A stretch of DNA of 64,000 bases from Ophiura sarsii (GCA_035610835.1 CM069445.1:38764656-38828655), one strand, 5' to 3'; shown: positions 46,421 to 58,073, counted from the stretch's first letter. Made by a program: numbers and translations. Notes: generated by a model not told the origin, from the letters alone.

Positions 46421-47789
46421 TTTCAATTTTGCATTCAAAATATCAGACTGGGAGAGCACCAGGGGGCATCAGGGCCTCAGTTATGACTATAGATATCTAT
46501 AGCAAGGGATTTCCCATTTACATGCATTTTCAGATTTGTGCAACTGTTGTAGCATGCCATAATTTGGCATGACATTTCCAGTTTAACAGTTAGTTCAAAA
46601 TTAGTTCAAGATTAGTGAGAAATATGCATTTTTGTATCTCTCCGTGCGTGAAATTAATCGAAGCATACTCACGCTATTCTGATAAATGCAAGCGTCAATC
46701 ATACGATTCACAATGTGCCATGTTGCACCATACAAAAGTTTTGCATGCTCACGCTCTTCCGAATTCATTCGCTGCTGTAAGCAGGTTTGCCAATTTGGAA
46801 CTGACTGAACTATAGCAATAATTGCCATTAAGGCAGCTATTTTAAAATCAGATTTACATCTCCAACAACTGTTCAAAAATCTTGGTTTTTTTAGTCCATA
46901 CACACAACCCTATTAAATTATGGTCCACTCTCCAAACTGGGAAGCAAAACATTAAGGAAAAAAACGTTGGGTACATTGGTTGCATTATATACCAATCAGC
47001 TAAAAGTGTTTGTGTTCTTGTCTTGTTTTGTTTGCTTGTTTAATGTGTAATATCATCCTAAATAGCAAAGCATATTCCCATGGCATGTCATGAGGGACCG
47101 GTTGGATGTTGCAAAATTGAATTTTGCAATACCGGCAATGGAAATGGATATACTCTTTTTATTCTTTTTAAAATGTTATGAACAGCAAATGATCTTGTGG
47201 GCGTCGGCCCCTCAAAATCTGGAACTTTTATGACGGAATGAGTCCTTCTGTATTTGACAAGAAGTGGAATCTCTCTTTCTATCAAGCCACAAAATACCAA
47301 CTTAATAGGATCTTCTCAATGTAGAAAATATTGTGGAGATCAAAACACTGTCATATTTAAAATTCTACTATTTTGGTTGCTCTGGCTATGTGTGTGCATT
47401 CATAAATGCACAACTTTCGTTAAATGCACCACAATGGGAACCTGGAGTTGGTAAGAAATCAACAACTACTATACATCTCCAATACGATTTAATAAGACCA
47501 CGTCTAACTGAAATTGGCTCTAGAGGAAAAAGGGAAGAAAGTTTCATGGATTAGGCTACTTTTTTGCTAGTTGTGTCCAATTAAAATTGTAAAGGTTTAG
47601 AACAACATTGGACTGTTATTGATTATGAATTGGGCTAATTTTGGCAACATTTTTGGTAAAACTGTCCTCAGATAGTTATCCATCAAAGTTTGACGCAATG
47701 GAGTAATCGAACGCTATCCTAATAAGAGTTTTGCTATTTTTGGTAGACGACATAAACTCTAGAAAATAAACCAATAACATTTCACCGTA
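46421..47789. other. No recognised gene
   Basis: A hairpin GCAAAATTGAATTTTGC lies at about 47110-47126. Several 60-100-codon frames exist but none resembles a known protein. Confidence 0.35.
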
Positions 47790-48490
47790 AAATGTCTTTA
47801 GGCCAATAAACAAGGTGCATCCCTCAGAAGACTCTAACACAGCTGAAAATGTTTTAACAGATTTCCGCTGCTGTTCTAGATACACAAATTTAAATAAAAA
47901 TAAAACAATAAGCTTACTTACCAAATGTCTTAGGGCGATAGCGCTAATAAACATCATGCATGGCCCAGTAAACTCAAATTAAGGGGGGAAGTTTAAATAG
48001 CGGAATATGTTTTTTTACAAATCTGTTATTTCCAGATTATTCAGATGGAAACAACAGATTTATTGGCTACCATTTTTAGTAGCATGAACAAACAGACGGT
48101 GATAAAACAGTTAGTTTGCTTAAGCCTTATATAAATGATGATAAGTGAATCAATTACATGAATTTGGTGGTTTTTTAAAAATAGAAAATTTAAGAAATAA
48201 GACTTATTTATTTTTATAAAACCATCACACATAATTTAAGAAATTAAAGTGTCGTTGCCAGCAAAAAGAATCCATATTTGCACTCTACAACTGACTCTCC
48301 TCTCCCTTCATTCTTCCAACCCCCTCCCCCGTCCTCCTGTGAAAATTGTTTCCCATGTAATAGGCCTATTATTTGTGAAGGTACGATATGAGGTGAATGT
48401 TATGCCTGATAACATCTTCTACTGTATATGGTACACAAGAAAAAGCTTACTTACCAATAAATAAATGTCTTTAGGCCAATAAACATACAC
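47790..48490 (-). repeat. Three dispersed copies of a short block with donor-like GTAAGTAAGC
   Basis: On the minus strand TGTTTATTGGCCTAAAGACA occurs at about 48465-48487 and again at about 47792-47813. A diverged version (TTTATTAGCGC...CTAAGACATTTG) lies at about 47930-47952. In the first and third copies the block is followed by TTGGTAAGTAAGCTT, which has the form of a 5' splice site. This may be an exon-like segment duplicated locally or part of an unrecognised repeat; no protein family supports a gene. Confidence 0.4.
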
Positions 48491-48526
48491 ATCATACACC
48501 CAGTAGACCCAGGGCATCATTCCATC

Positions 48527-48543
48527 CTCTCTCTCTCTCTCTT
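48527..48543. repeat. (CT)n microsatellite
   Basis: Eight CT dinucleotides followed by TTTGATCA. Confidence 0.85.
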
Positions 48544-51112
48544 TTGATCACAGAATTCTGAAAGATGAGCGGCCGAATATCCTCTTGCGTCGTCGTGCAT
48601 GTCGATGTCATCTCTCTGTGCAGTGCTGGAAATAAAGAGTTCAGATTTCCATGAGTAAAAGGTTAATAAAACACCTGACTCTTTTTCTGGTTCTATGACT
48701 GGGAGAGAAAAATGGATTTTTATCTGGTAGAGGAAGTGAAGGCTTTCCTCTGTATTAGTCCCATGATGAGTGGAGGATACCATATATGAGGGTAAAAAAA
48801 AAGTTGCGTTACCCTCCCTACAATTATTTCAAAGCGAAAAAAGTTTGAGGTATATTTTTTCAATATAGTGTACTAGAACAATTACCAAAAAAACAAAAAA
48901 CATTTTTTTGACAAAAGTAGCATTCACACAACTATTTCTTTATATTTGTAATCCTTTGAATCATACCGTTTCCAGCGCCAAATAAGCATGTTGTATTGTA
49001 ATTATTTTACGAATTTCATCTAAAAAATACACCTATAATTCCAACATTATACATCTTGCCATAAATCTCACGTTTTTGCACATTTACTAACCATATAAAA
49101 GATATGTGATTATTTCTAAAAGATGTATTAAAAAAAATCTACTGAGCAACCTTTCATCAAAATTGTTCTTATTTACGAGCAACTTAATCATTAATATGGC
49201 CCCATACGCTATGGCTGTACAGCTGTGTACAGCAAATAGGCAATCAATACAAATCTACTTGGCAATCTCATGTTAAAGGACTAAGTTCTCATATTACTAA
49301 GATGTTGAGAACTTTGCACTGAAGAAGTAGATGAACATCGATTACTGAATACCATAGGGTGATGCTTTGTATCTATATGTACAGATGATTTAATGGTTTC
49401 TGTCAATGAGACTAATGAATCAATTTGTCTCTTGCTATCAGCAGTAGACAGGAATGGTTGGCCATTTCTGACATACTATGGAAATTATTAATATCATATG
49501 TCGGGGAAAATCCAGACAATGTGGTATTTTGAACTATATACATTTTGAGAGAACAAAAAATGTTGAGGCTTCTAAAAGGAACACTTGTTGATCTTTCCTA
49601 CAAAAGTAGTTAAAATTAAGAAGTAAGCCTACTTTTTCTAATAAAAACTAGAAAAGAAACATGCAGGACATAGCCAATCAGCTTCATATGAAAAACACAT
49701 TTGGTAGTGATAGTGATTTCTTTACCCAAACATGATGACTAGTTCTGAGAGAAGCTATTTCATGACATATAAAAACTTTGAAACATGAGCTGACATGCTC
49801 TCTTTCAACCTCAGTCCATACAATTATCAATCAAATTATAGCTGAATTTGACACAGATCAATACCGAGGAGAGATTTGGTGTTTTTTTAACTACATGCTG
49901 GCACCATTTAAAAAAAAAAGCAATGAACATTCAACTGCACATCTGTATCTCCCTTCCTAGTCACGTTTGATGGATTGACACACATAATATGGTAACTAAA
50001 CTAACCATTCAAAATTAGGCTATGATACCGAATCCGGTATATTTAAATGACAATTGTTGTTAGGTGCACTGACTTGTATGACCCAAATTTCATTCAAATA
50101 AATGCATCTGTGTTACATTTTTGAGGAAAATCCCCAACATTATATGAAATTCTGTGCATAAATGTAGCATCATTTAAATAAAACCTATCTCAAGGGATGC
50201 AGAATGTTAAAACATGGATCAAAAGCTCCATTTCAACAACGTGCATTGCATGGTCCCTCTTGGAAGATCCAATTCAGCTGCCGTTGATCAGCTTTTGCCA
50301 TTCATTAACCTGTCCGTGTAATACGTAGATTACGCAAAGCCTCGCAAATTGAGAATTTTGCATTTAGACAGTCAGCCCTGATGTAATTCTTACACATTTA
50401 TTATTCATTGCTAGAATTGTAGTATTTCAACATGCGATGCACCTACATATGTACAAATCTTTTTAATTTTTATTTCTTAACTAAAAAAATCATTATTTTT
50501 TATGCATAAATTAAATGGACCTGCAGTAGACAGATAAAATGCTCCTTTTTGTAAAATGTGTAAGTAATTGGGTTTTTTTAAAGTGAAACCACTTTGGTAT
50601 CAATTTATTTTAATGGCTGCCATTTCCTTTTCTTCAACCTATTTAAACATTTTGTACGACCTAATAAATGGGTTATTGTATTGTTCTGCAAAACGGATAT
50701 CTATTGACACGAGTCAATTAAATTGAACATCTTTATTTAGTCGGCAACCTCACCCATGCCATGACCATAAGAGAGTCTACAGAGTGCGGTTTTAATTGCT
50801 TTTTACTACCAGTTATTCCTATTCCTGCATACAGATCTGAAAGACCTTTAGACAAATCACACAAAACATGAACTTTGTATGGCAGCTATTTGCATCACAT
50901 TTTTGTTTTGAAAAAGGGATTTTTTTTTAAAACTCAGGTAATTAATCGCAAAACTAGTATTCGTTCTGCTGAAAATTGGCTTCAATTTTCTTGACAAATT
51001 TGGTCTGCTGAATACCGCACACATACTAGTCTTCATACAACTCTTTGTTCCATTTAATTCCATTTTGTACTTGCAACAGTCTATAGCCAAGAGTCAAAAT
51101 AACAAAAAAGAT
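48544..51112. other. 2.6-kb stretch with no recognised feature
   Basis: Read on both strands; no termini, arrays, RNA structure or convincing coding region. Confidence 0.35.
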
Positions 51113-51215
51113 ACCAGGAGCTACTTTTTTCCAAAGGTAGCACCCGGTTCACAGGGATTTGTTGAGAACCAGGAGCTACTTTTAGTGTATCAGGAGCTAA
51201 CTTTTTTATAAAGTC
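51113..51215. repeat. CAGGAGCTACTTTT short direct repeats
   Basis: The word CAGGAGCTA(A)CTTTT occurs three times at about 51115, 51169 and 51190. It could be a decayed short array or the end of an element. Confidence 0.55.
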
Positions 51216-51349
51216 AAAAATAAATATTTGTGTGCTAAAACTCAGCTGTTATAAATTGTGGACGACTTTCTCAACATATTCGACTCAGATTTTTAAACCA
51301 AACAAAAATCCATCATGGTAGCATTGTCAGATCAATCTATGTTTTGGTC

Positions 51350-51780
51350 TAGCCCGGGGGAGGGGGGGGGGGGGGGGGGAGGGGTACTCGCCTAATACAG
51401 TCACCTAATGGGTTGCTTTTTTGTAAAAATTCCCTAAACATGGGGTATGATTTTGTGCTGGGGAATCCCTAATAATGGGGTCACTTTTACAAATGGGTCT
51501 ATTTTCGCGAAAATTTGATCTATTTTCCAGATAATTTGCAAAAATTGGGTCTATAATGAAGCAAAATCCTAAGAAATGGGTAACATTTTTTCCAAAATCA
51601 CCCTTAGAAATAGATAGGGGTTTTGAATCTCCAGCCGCACACCCCGACCAAACCCGATATGATGAAGCAAAATCCTAAGAAATGGGTACAATTTTTTCCA
51701 AAATCACCCTTAGAAATAGATAGGGGTTTTGAATCTCCAGCCGCACACCCCAAACCAAATCCGAGTACCCCCGGGGTCTG
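51350..51780. mobile_element. G-run-ended element with an internal 106-bp duplication
   Basis: Left end CTAGCCCGGGGGAGG plus G run, then GGGGTACTCGCC. Right end CCGAGTACCCCCGGGGTCTG, the inverted counterpart. Inside, a segment beginning ATGAAGCAAAATCCTAAGAA and ending CCAGCCGCACACCCC is present twice in tandem (about 51556-51661 and 51662-51752) with very few differences. Words such as AAATGGGTAAC and GGGTCTAT recur in the left part. No clear target duplication. Related by its GAGTACCCCC end to 33017-33324. Confidence 0.6.
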
Positions 51781-51982
51781 GCAAAATATCAGCGCTCGGT
51801 CATTTATTTTTCAGCATAACCGGGCGCTATGACGGAATGATCGAGGGGTAAAAATCACCCAGCACCCACGCTTACTCTTACCCTTGTCTATAGCATAATT
51901 GCTATATGGATGTGTGTTGCATTCAGCGGTTGCCTAATATTGTCTTTTCATACATTATGGATTAAATTTTATTTATTTGAAG

Positions 51983-52181
51983 CAGAGCTACCAACACCAC
52001 ACAATTTTACAATCAGGAAGATTTGGCACAGGAAACAGGAAGATATTAAACATTATGAGGAATCCTATGGGCAACCAATTACGGAAATCAGGAAGATTGA
52101 TACATTTATTCATTTTAACAAGGGAATATCAATCCAATTTCAGGAAGTCTTCTGTGGAATCAGGAAGGGTTGGCAGCTCTG
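51983..52181. mobile_element. 199-bp hAT-like MITE with ATCAGGAAG repeats
   Basis: Left end CAGAGCTACCAACA, right end GGTTGGCAGCTCTG. The flanks share TTTGAAG (51976-51982 and 52182-52188), a 7-bp duplication that is probably one base short of an original 8. The ends fit the hAT YARNG pattern (CAGAG). The interior holds four or five copies of (A/T)TCAGGAAG at irregular spacing. The plus frame crossing it (51910-52320) spans two elements and is not a gene. Confidence 0.7.
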
Positions 52182-52198
52182 TTTGAAGTATGTTCAAC

Positions 52199-52528
52199 TT
52201 AAAGGTATATTATGTGATCTTTCCATGGAACACCCTCAACATCGAAAACAAAAGCAGATTTACATTTCTGATCATAAATCGTACATACTTATCGTAGTTA
52301 CAGGGCGATACGATTCTTAATTACTTCAAAATCATGGTTTTAGAGTGAAAATAAATTGTCGGATATCCGACAACTTGTTTTATTCTAGTCTAAATTCACT
52401 CTAAAACCATGATTTTGAGGTAATTAGGAATCGTATCGCTCTGTAACTTGGATTTAGAAAATCTACTTTCTAAAAAAAATCATGAATAGAGGGCGCTCTC
52501 TGAAAAAGATCACATAATATGCCTTTAA
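52199..52528. mobile_element. TTAA-ended foldback MITE, family D copy 3
   Basis: TTAAAGGTATATTATGTGAT at the left; ATCACATAATATGCCTTTAA at the right, with TTAA at each border. Both arms carry the CGATACGATTC(T/C)TAATTAC block in inverted order around a TGTCGGATATCCGACA centre, a perfect 16-base palindrome. Only 17 bases separate it from the hAT-like MITE upstream. Confidence 0.85.
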
Positions 52529-52748
52529 CATGTTATCCAGTTGTGATTACTCTAATAGATTCATAAACATTGGCTGATCGGTTATTGATTTGGACTTATT
52601 CCATTTAGCGTTAGAGGAACTACAATGGAACAATAACAACGACATCAGCATCATGCAGATGCTATAAATGATGTGACCGTTGTTTACATTAGTTAGTCAG
52701 TAGTGTTTACAAATTGATGAGCGCCTGGTCTGAAGACATGCTAAAGGT

Positions 52749-53470
52749 ACTATAATCGGTTTCAGCAAATGTGTCACCTCATTAAAAGTTTTGGGCCTGT
52801 CCACACTTCGGGAGAGGTGGTAAACTGTTTCCTGAATAAATCAATATAACTTCGATCCTGAAACAAGCCAGAAAGGAAAACTTTATACAGTCATCAAAAA
52901 AGTAACTATACAGGTAATACCATGGGCTTTTAACTCTCAAAATATATATCCTACCTAAAAGTATTAAATATAAAGTTGTTGACAAATATGTCTTCTTTAA
53001 TATGAGGTATTGCACGCTAGGATAGTTTGTATATTAAACAGGTTACAATCCAAAATGTAAGGTAAAGTCACAATTTAATTTTCAAGTTTTGTTGTGCTTT
53101 GCAACATGATGTTTAATTTCGATCACCTAAAACATGATTTTAGTAATGCTACATGATTACATAGGCCAAGGGAATAACATCAACTTGAGTGCCTCTTTCC
53201 ATAAGTAACACACTGAAATATATATTTGGCCTAATACACACCTGTTAAAGTAACAGTGAAATAACATTTTGAGTATTTTTCTGAGCTTTTATCTTTCATA
53301 AAGACGTATTGATTATTGGTTACTCTAGCAGTCTAGCACAATATTTAAGAAGATTAAACTGGGTATTAACATGGCAAATAACAATTTACAACCAGTACAT
53401 CCCCATCAAATCAACCCTGTACTTCCCCCAATATGCAAGAGGTGACACATTTGCTGAAATCGATTATAGT
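52749..53470. mobile_element. 722-bp element with 32-bp inverted ends
   Basis: ACTATAATCGGTTTCAGCAA and TGTGTCACCTC at the left (52749-52780) are mirrored at the right by GAGGTGACACA and TTTGCTGAAATCGATTATAGT, ending at 53470. That is one mismatch over about 32 bases. No duplication of flanking bases is evident. No transposase frame and no second copy in the window. Superfamily unknown. Confidence 0.7.
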
Positions 53471-55205
53471 CCATGACTACTGCATACATACTATTCAAAA
53501 GCAAAATACTCATCACTGAGCGCCAATTTTAAAAGCACCTGCCCTTATGGTGCGTACGCATACTGCCGGGCAACCAGATTTAGTACCTGGTCTCTCATTG
53601 AGCTAGGGATGCAGACCATGACTACTGCACTATTCTACACCGTAAGTAATGATCAATCAAGTGTGAATTTTATTTTACAAAGCACATTCCCTGTAGGTGC
53701 TCACACATATACCGCTGGGCATTACATCACAGGTCACATCATCTATTGGTTTCGCTGCGATATAATGGACTTCAAAGCGTTGAAGCAACACATCCCCAAA
53801 TATCATGCGCCCATGCATGAATTTAAACTACCCAAGAAAAAGGCGCGCTATTCAAAATTAAATGAGCCATCTTCACAAGAGTTTTAATCCTTCTTGTATA
53901 AAAGAGGATTAAATTAGAACAAAAATAAATTTGTTGAACGGCAGGAGACAACTTTGTCACTGGATATGAACTCTACGATGTGATTCCAGACACAGGGAAG
54001 CATATAGAACCATATGTGTCACTGATCAGATTAAGATTTCAAATCACTGCTTCCCTGCAATTGGAAGATATTACCATACTGAAATGGCACACGTACCAGC
54101 CAGAGTCTGTGAATCTACTACAGTATATGGAACGTTTATCTTCAACCAAGTTACAATTTTACACCCAAGTCAGTGTTATAAGTGACCTATATTGCAATCA
54201 ATTATATGGATCAACTTACGATTTCAAGGACCCTTGTTCAAATCTTTTATCTAAAAAAAACCCTATCAAATTAGACAGACAGGTCCTCCTTTACTTCTAA
54301 AATAAAGGTCAATCCCCAGTGTTACTATGGCTCTGCCTGGATATTGATGTTCTATTCATGCCACATCAAAGCGTCTACCCTTACATTTCATGGCAATCTT
54401 AATTTCAAACCGGCCGCAAATGAAGTGTCCACCACAAAATTAAAAAAGACTCCTGAAAAGCTACACAGTGCTCAATCGGCAGAAACGTGGCATATCACTA
54501 ATTGATTAACTAATGGTTCGATATCTCCCTTTTGCTTCAATTTACGGAGATATCTGTATACGTGAAAATAAACGGCTTATTCAGTATTCCATTGGACACA
54601 ACTCAATTCCATCAATTTCCCTTTATAAGTTCCTCAACAACCATGACAACAGGTGGAACGAGTGTTTAATGGTCGATATCATCAAGTGGCATCTTCTCAG
54701 GCCGCTCGTTCGTTCGTTCGTAATGCAATTTACGACTGTGACCAAGTATGGTGTGTCACTTGTTGGATGCCGGCTAATATTATCTATCTCTCATAAGTGC
54801 TTCTTGTCTCCAATAAATGATTTTTTTTCATCCCAATTTATGGGTTGAGGCAAGGTAAGGTGATTGGGGCAAGGATGTCTGACCTAAAAACAGTTACTTT
54901 TTTGAGTTTCGAGTGCTCTCATAAACCATGCATTATGGTGGTGTCCTTAAAATATTCTTTGGGTAGGATCAGTCATTGGGTCCCCCTCCCCCCCACCCCC
55001 AAATTTCAGGAAATGTGCCGCAGGGTCAGAAATTTGAGAGGGGTCCTTTTTTTTTTTGAGAGGGGGAATCAAGCTCGGCTACCAAAAGTATGCTAATATT
55101 TTACATTTTGGTTAATTTTCAGGCATGTTTTGACATATTTCACAAATTTCTAAAAGAAAAAAAATATATATATATTGGGAAATTCCACATAAAATTGGGA
55201 CTGTC
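53471..55205. other. Mostly unrecognised; weak coding-like segment
   Basis: CCATGACTACTGCA occurs twice, at about 53471 and 53616. A frame that opens after GAACGGCAG (about 53953) and runs to 54300 contains a protein-like stretch (YELYDVIPDTGKHIEPYVSL), but I recognise no family and there is no start codon. (TTCG)n-like CGTTCGTTCGTTCG lies at about 54708-54720. Confidence 0.3.
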
Positions 55206-55227
55206 GGGGGGGGGGGGGGGGGGGGGG
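55206..55227. repeat. 22-base G run
   Basis: Uninterrupted guanines, preceded by CTGTC and followed by CATACAACAGG. Confidence 0.9.
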
Positions 55228-55269
55228 CATACAACAGGTGTTTTTTTTCCCTTGGCCTTGGGCCACATA

Positions 55270-55684
55270 GAGCGCGTTTCTACTGGGGCACTGCAAAAAG
55301 TAAACGCTAATAAACGCTAAGTTTCAATCGGTCAGTTTTTAATCCCCCCTGTTTCTACTCGCGAAAAGTTACCGCTAAGTTTATCGATCCTAGTCGATGG
55401 GTCACGACATTTGACCTTTTGTAATACTAAACAATGCCATCGCACCTGAAAAAGATTGCTTCACAATAATGTGTATAACTCAGCCTGACACGGTTCACGG
55501 CGCAAACCACTAAGAATCGCCTTTCTGTTTCTATTGGGTTTATTGCCGATTATTGCTGGTTCCAAACCTGGTTTGTGAAGGTTTTTGGGATTACCAAAAA
55601 TAGCGATTATTGCCGGGTTCTGCCTGTTTCTACTGGGCAAACTTAGGGTTTATTAGCGGTTTCTTCCCCAGCAGAAACACGCTC
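55270..55684. mobile_element. GAGCGYGTTTCTACTGGGG-ended MITE (family F), complete copy
   Basis: Left end GAGCGCGTTTCTACTGGGG; right end CCCCAGCAGAAACACGCTC. Both flanks show ATA next to GAG. GTTTCTACT(G/C)GGG-type words recur three or four times inside, each next to an AACGCTAA or TTAGCGGT-type word, so the interior looks like repeated terminal modules. A truncated copy is at 59000-59351. Non-coding. Confidence 0.75.
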
Positions 55685-55785
55685 ATAGAGGACTGAATTT
55701 CAAGCTAAAGGAAAACTTCAGTATTATTATTACTTCCCCATCCCCATTGCCTCTTTCAGTCACACTATTCATGACAAAGGCTTTA

Positions 55786-56729
55786 GGCCTAAAAAAATTA
55801 ATTGTTGTGTTGCCCTCAAGTGAAATTTTTTAGACAGGTCGGTAGGTAGGGGTTTTTTTATTTTTTTATTTTTTTAATATCTCATACAGATTCCATTTAA
55901 AAGGTTACTTATAGGCCCATTTATCCCCAACTAAAGAAATGCTAGCAACTGAACTAAATGAAATGTGGGCGCCTCTTGATCCGGTGATACAAACTGCGAA
56001 AGAATCCATTTTCCAAGCGAGCCAAAACTAAAAGAAATCAAAACACCGTCGCATATCGCGTATCGACAGCCCGTGGTTTACACAGCCCGTCATTCTACAA
56101 ACATTCCGTACCGTATAGCTGATGCTGTTTTTTACTAAATGTAACTACGTAAGAAAATGCAAAAAAGATACGTTTTATACTATTTTTGTATCGTATTTAC
56201 TTTTAAATGCCTGAATAAATATTTGTAAACTCATATTTATTTTCTTCTCGTGTTTTCTTTGTTTTATTATTTAAATATAAAATGCTAAATATGTACAACA
56301 TCAAGTGCACTGTATTATATTTTTGCCGCAAGACGACACTTAGATTTCGATGGTCCTTCGTGGATCCAATACGATTCATTTCGTAAATATTAAAAAAACG
56401 GGGTCCAAAAACGTGAATCGGGCCAAGATGCTTCGAGCTATATTTTTGTTGTGTTTCTGATGGTTGACTCGGCGAGGGATGTCATGGTGAACGGATGATT
56501 TTTTTTCGGAGTATATTCCCAGTTTATTCGGTGTTCTTGTGGTTCATGAAAGAGTTTGGTGTAGCTTTGTAACAAAAACTTACTTGGATAGAGATTTTTC
56601 GCACAGAAAACAGGTAAAATATTGAAGAAATGTATTTTAAAAAAAAATTTAAAAAAAACAACCCGGTCCTATTTTTGAAAATTTCGGACCGGGCGCTGTG
56701 GGCAATACAACAATTAATTTTTTTAGGCC
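55786..56729. mobile_element. 944-bp family C element, PIF/Harbinger-like, TSD TTA
   Basis: Left end GGCCTAAAAAAATTAATTGT then TGTGTTGCCCTCAAG; right end GGGCAATACAACAATTAATT then TTTTTAGGCC. TTA flanks both sides (55783-55785 and 56730-56732). It is the longest member of its superfamily here. The interior is CpG-richer than the surroundings (CGTCGCATATCGCGTATCGA at about 56048) and holds a CCCGGTCC...GGACCGGG hairpin near 56662-56694. No transposase frame was recognised. The fragment at 3206-3320 matches its left end. Confidence 0.75.
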
Positions 56730-56732
56730 TTA

Positions 56733-57237
56733 TAAACAGCATATTTTTCAGTTGTTTTACGGTTTACTTCAATTCTTATCAACATTAAATAACAACAAAT
56801 TATGCTCACAAAGATTGAGTGTTTTCCCAGCATCATTTGACATTTCAGTTTCAAATTCTCTCCAAACACTCACACCTGATATGAACAGGCACTCCCAAAA
56901 CTGTTGGTTGAAAGTTATAGTTAGCATTTTCTAGGACACTTTCCTGTACTTTTAATAAATTTCTTAGTGGATGCATGAACGATTGCCTGCTTCTTGCGCA
57001 GATGACAGCACAGATCCTGTTAGTGTTCATCAACCACCCACCCTTAATATATCCTATTACCATTACATTTTCACCATGTTTTTCTAAATAAAGCAACATA
57101 TTCAAAGTGACAAATGTTTACAGACAGTTTTAATGGCAGCTCTTATATTATATAGTGGGCGTTTGTATGATGTATTAGATGAGCCACTCCAAGAAAATCA
57201 GAAGCAAGTCGTGTTATATCATACCCAGTGTGAGATA
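56733..57237. other. No recognised feature
   Basis: Nothing supported. Confidence 0.35.
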
Positions 57238-57738
57238 TACTGTAAAAATGAAAATTTTCGCGCTACATCAATTTTCGCGCTAAAGTGAGCAAGTGCAAAA
57301 ATAAAAACGTGTGAATATATTCATTTTGCATGTAGGTCTAGGCCTAAAAAAATTGTAATGTTGTCCTTAACCGCCCGCTTGTCAGATTTAGGGCCGCTCC
57401 AATTTTTTTTCTTCCAGATTTTTGTTCAGATTCTTTTTTTTATTCAGATTTTTTTCTTCTTCAGATTTTATTTTTTATTAACAGTTTAAATGATTACAAC
57501 TTCTTTTTGGCTGAACTTTGAGCTTCCGCTGGTATAAGAAAATTAAAAAAAAATTAAAAATCCGCCCGCCCGCCCCTCCTCTCTGAAAGCTGTGGAGGAC
57601 AACATTACTTCTTTTTTTGCCCTATGTAAGGAAGCTATGTAAGGAAGCTCAAAATCGTGAAAACAAAAACAAGGAATTGATATTAAAATGTGCAAAGCGT
57701 GAAAAATTACACGTGCAAACATTTCCCCTTTTACAGTA
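57238..57738. mobile_element. TACTGTA (mariner-like) MITE containing a family C element
   Basis: Left TACTGTAAAAATGAAAATTT then TCGCGC; right CGTGAAAAATTACACG then CCCCTTTTACAGTA, TA-bordered. Without the inserted 280 bases it is about 220 bp, the size of its siblings. The insertion at 57341-57621 shows that this element is the older of the two. Confidence 0.7.
57341..57621. mobile_element. Family C (GGCC/A-run) MITE, nested
   Basis: Left GGCCTAAAAAAATTGTAATG then TTGTCC; right GGACAACATTACTT, a T-run and GCC. CTA lies on both sides (57338-57340 and 57622-57624). Subterminal CCGCCCGC and CGCCCGCCCGCCCC words replace the CGACC words of other members. Just outside its right end TATGTAAGGAAGC is duplicated in tandem. 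Confidence 0.7.
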
Positions 57739-57966
57739 CTTGATTAAAGCTACCGTACTATCCCATTGAAATATCAAGTCACATGAGTGTTTACTATGTT
57801 TCACATAGGTATCACATGAGTATCACATGAGTTTCTTATTTGTATCACATGGGTTTCACATAAGGTTTCAATCCATCCTAAAACATAGGGTTAGGTGCAA
57901 TTTTGTCCTATTGTCTAAGTGGTTAAACTAAAAGGAGCACAGATTTGAGCCATACTATTTAATGGT

Positions 57967-58073
57967 ATGGGGAGGGGGCAGGGAGGGGTAGAGGAAGGGG
58001 GAGGGAGGGGGAGAGAGGGAGGGGAGGGAGGGGGAGGGGGAGAGGGAGGGAGGGGGAGAGGGAGGGGGAGGAG
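57967..58073. repeat. 107-base G/A-rich tract
   Basis: Nearly pure purine on the plus strand, made of irregular GGGAGGG and GAGAGGGA units. A candidate for triplex or quadruplex formation. Confidence 0.9.

Noticed and set aside
51910..52320. 136-codon plus-strand frame
   Set aside because: It crosses a hAT-like MITE and half of a TTAA foldback element, so it is repeat sequence.
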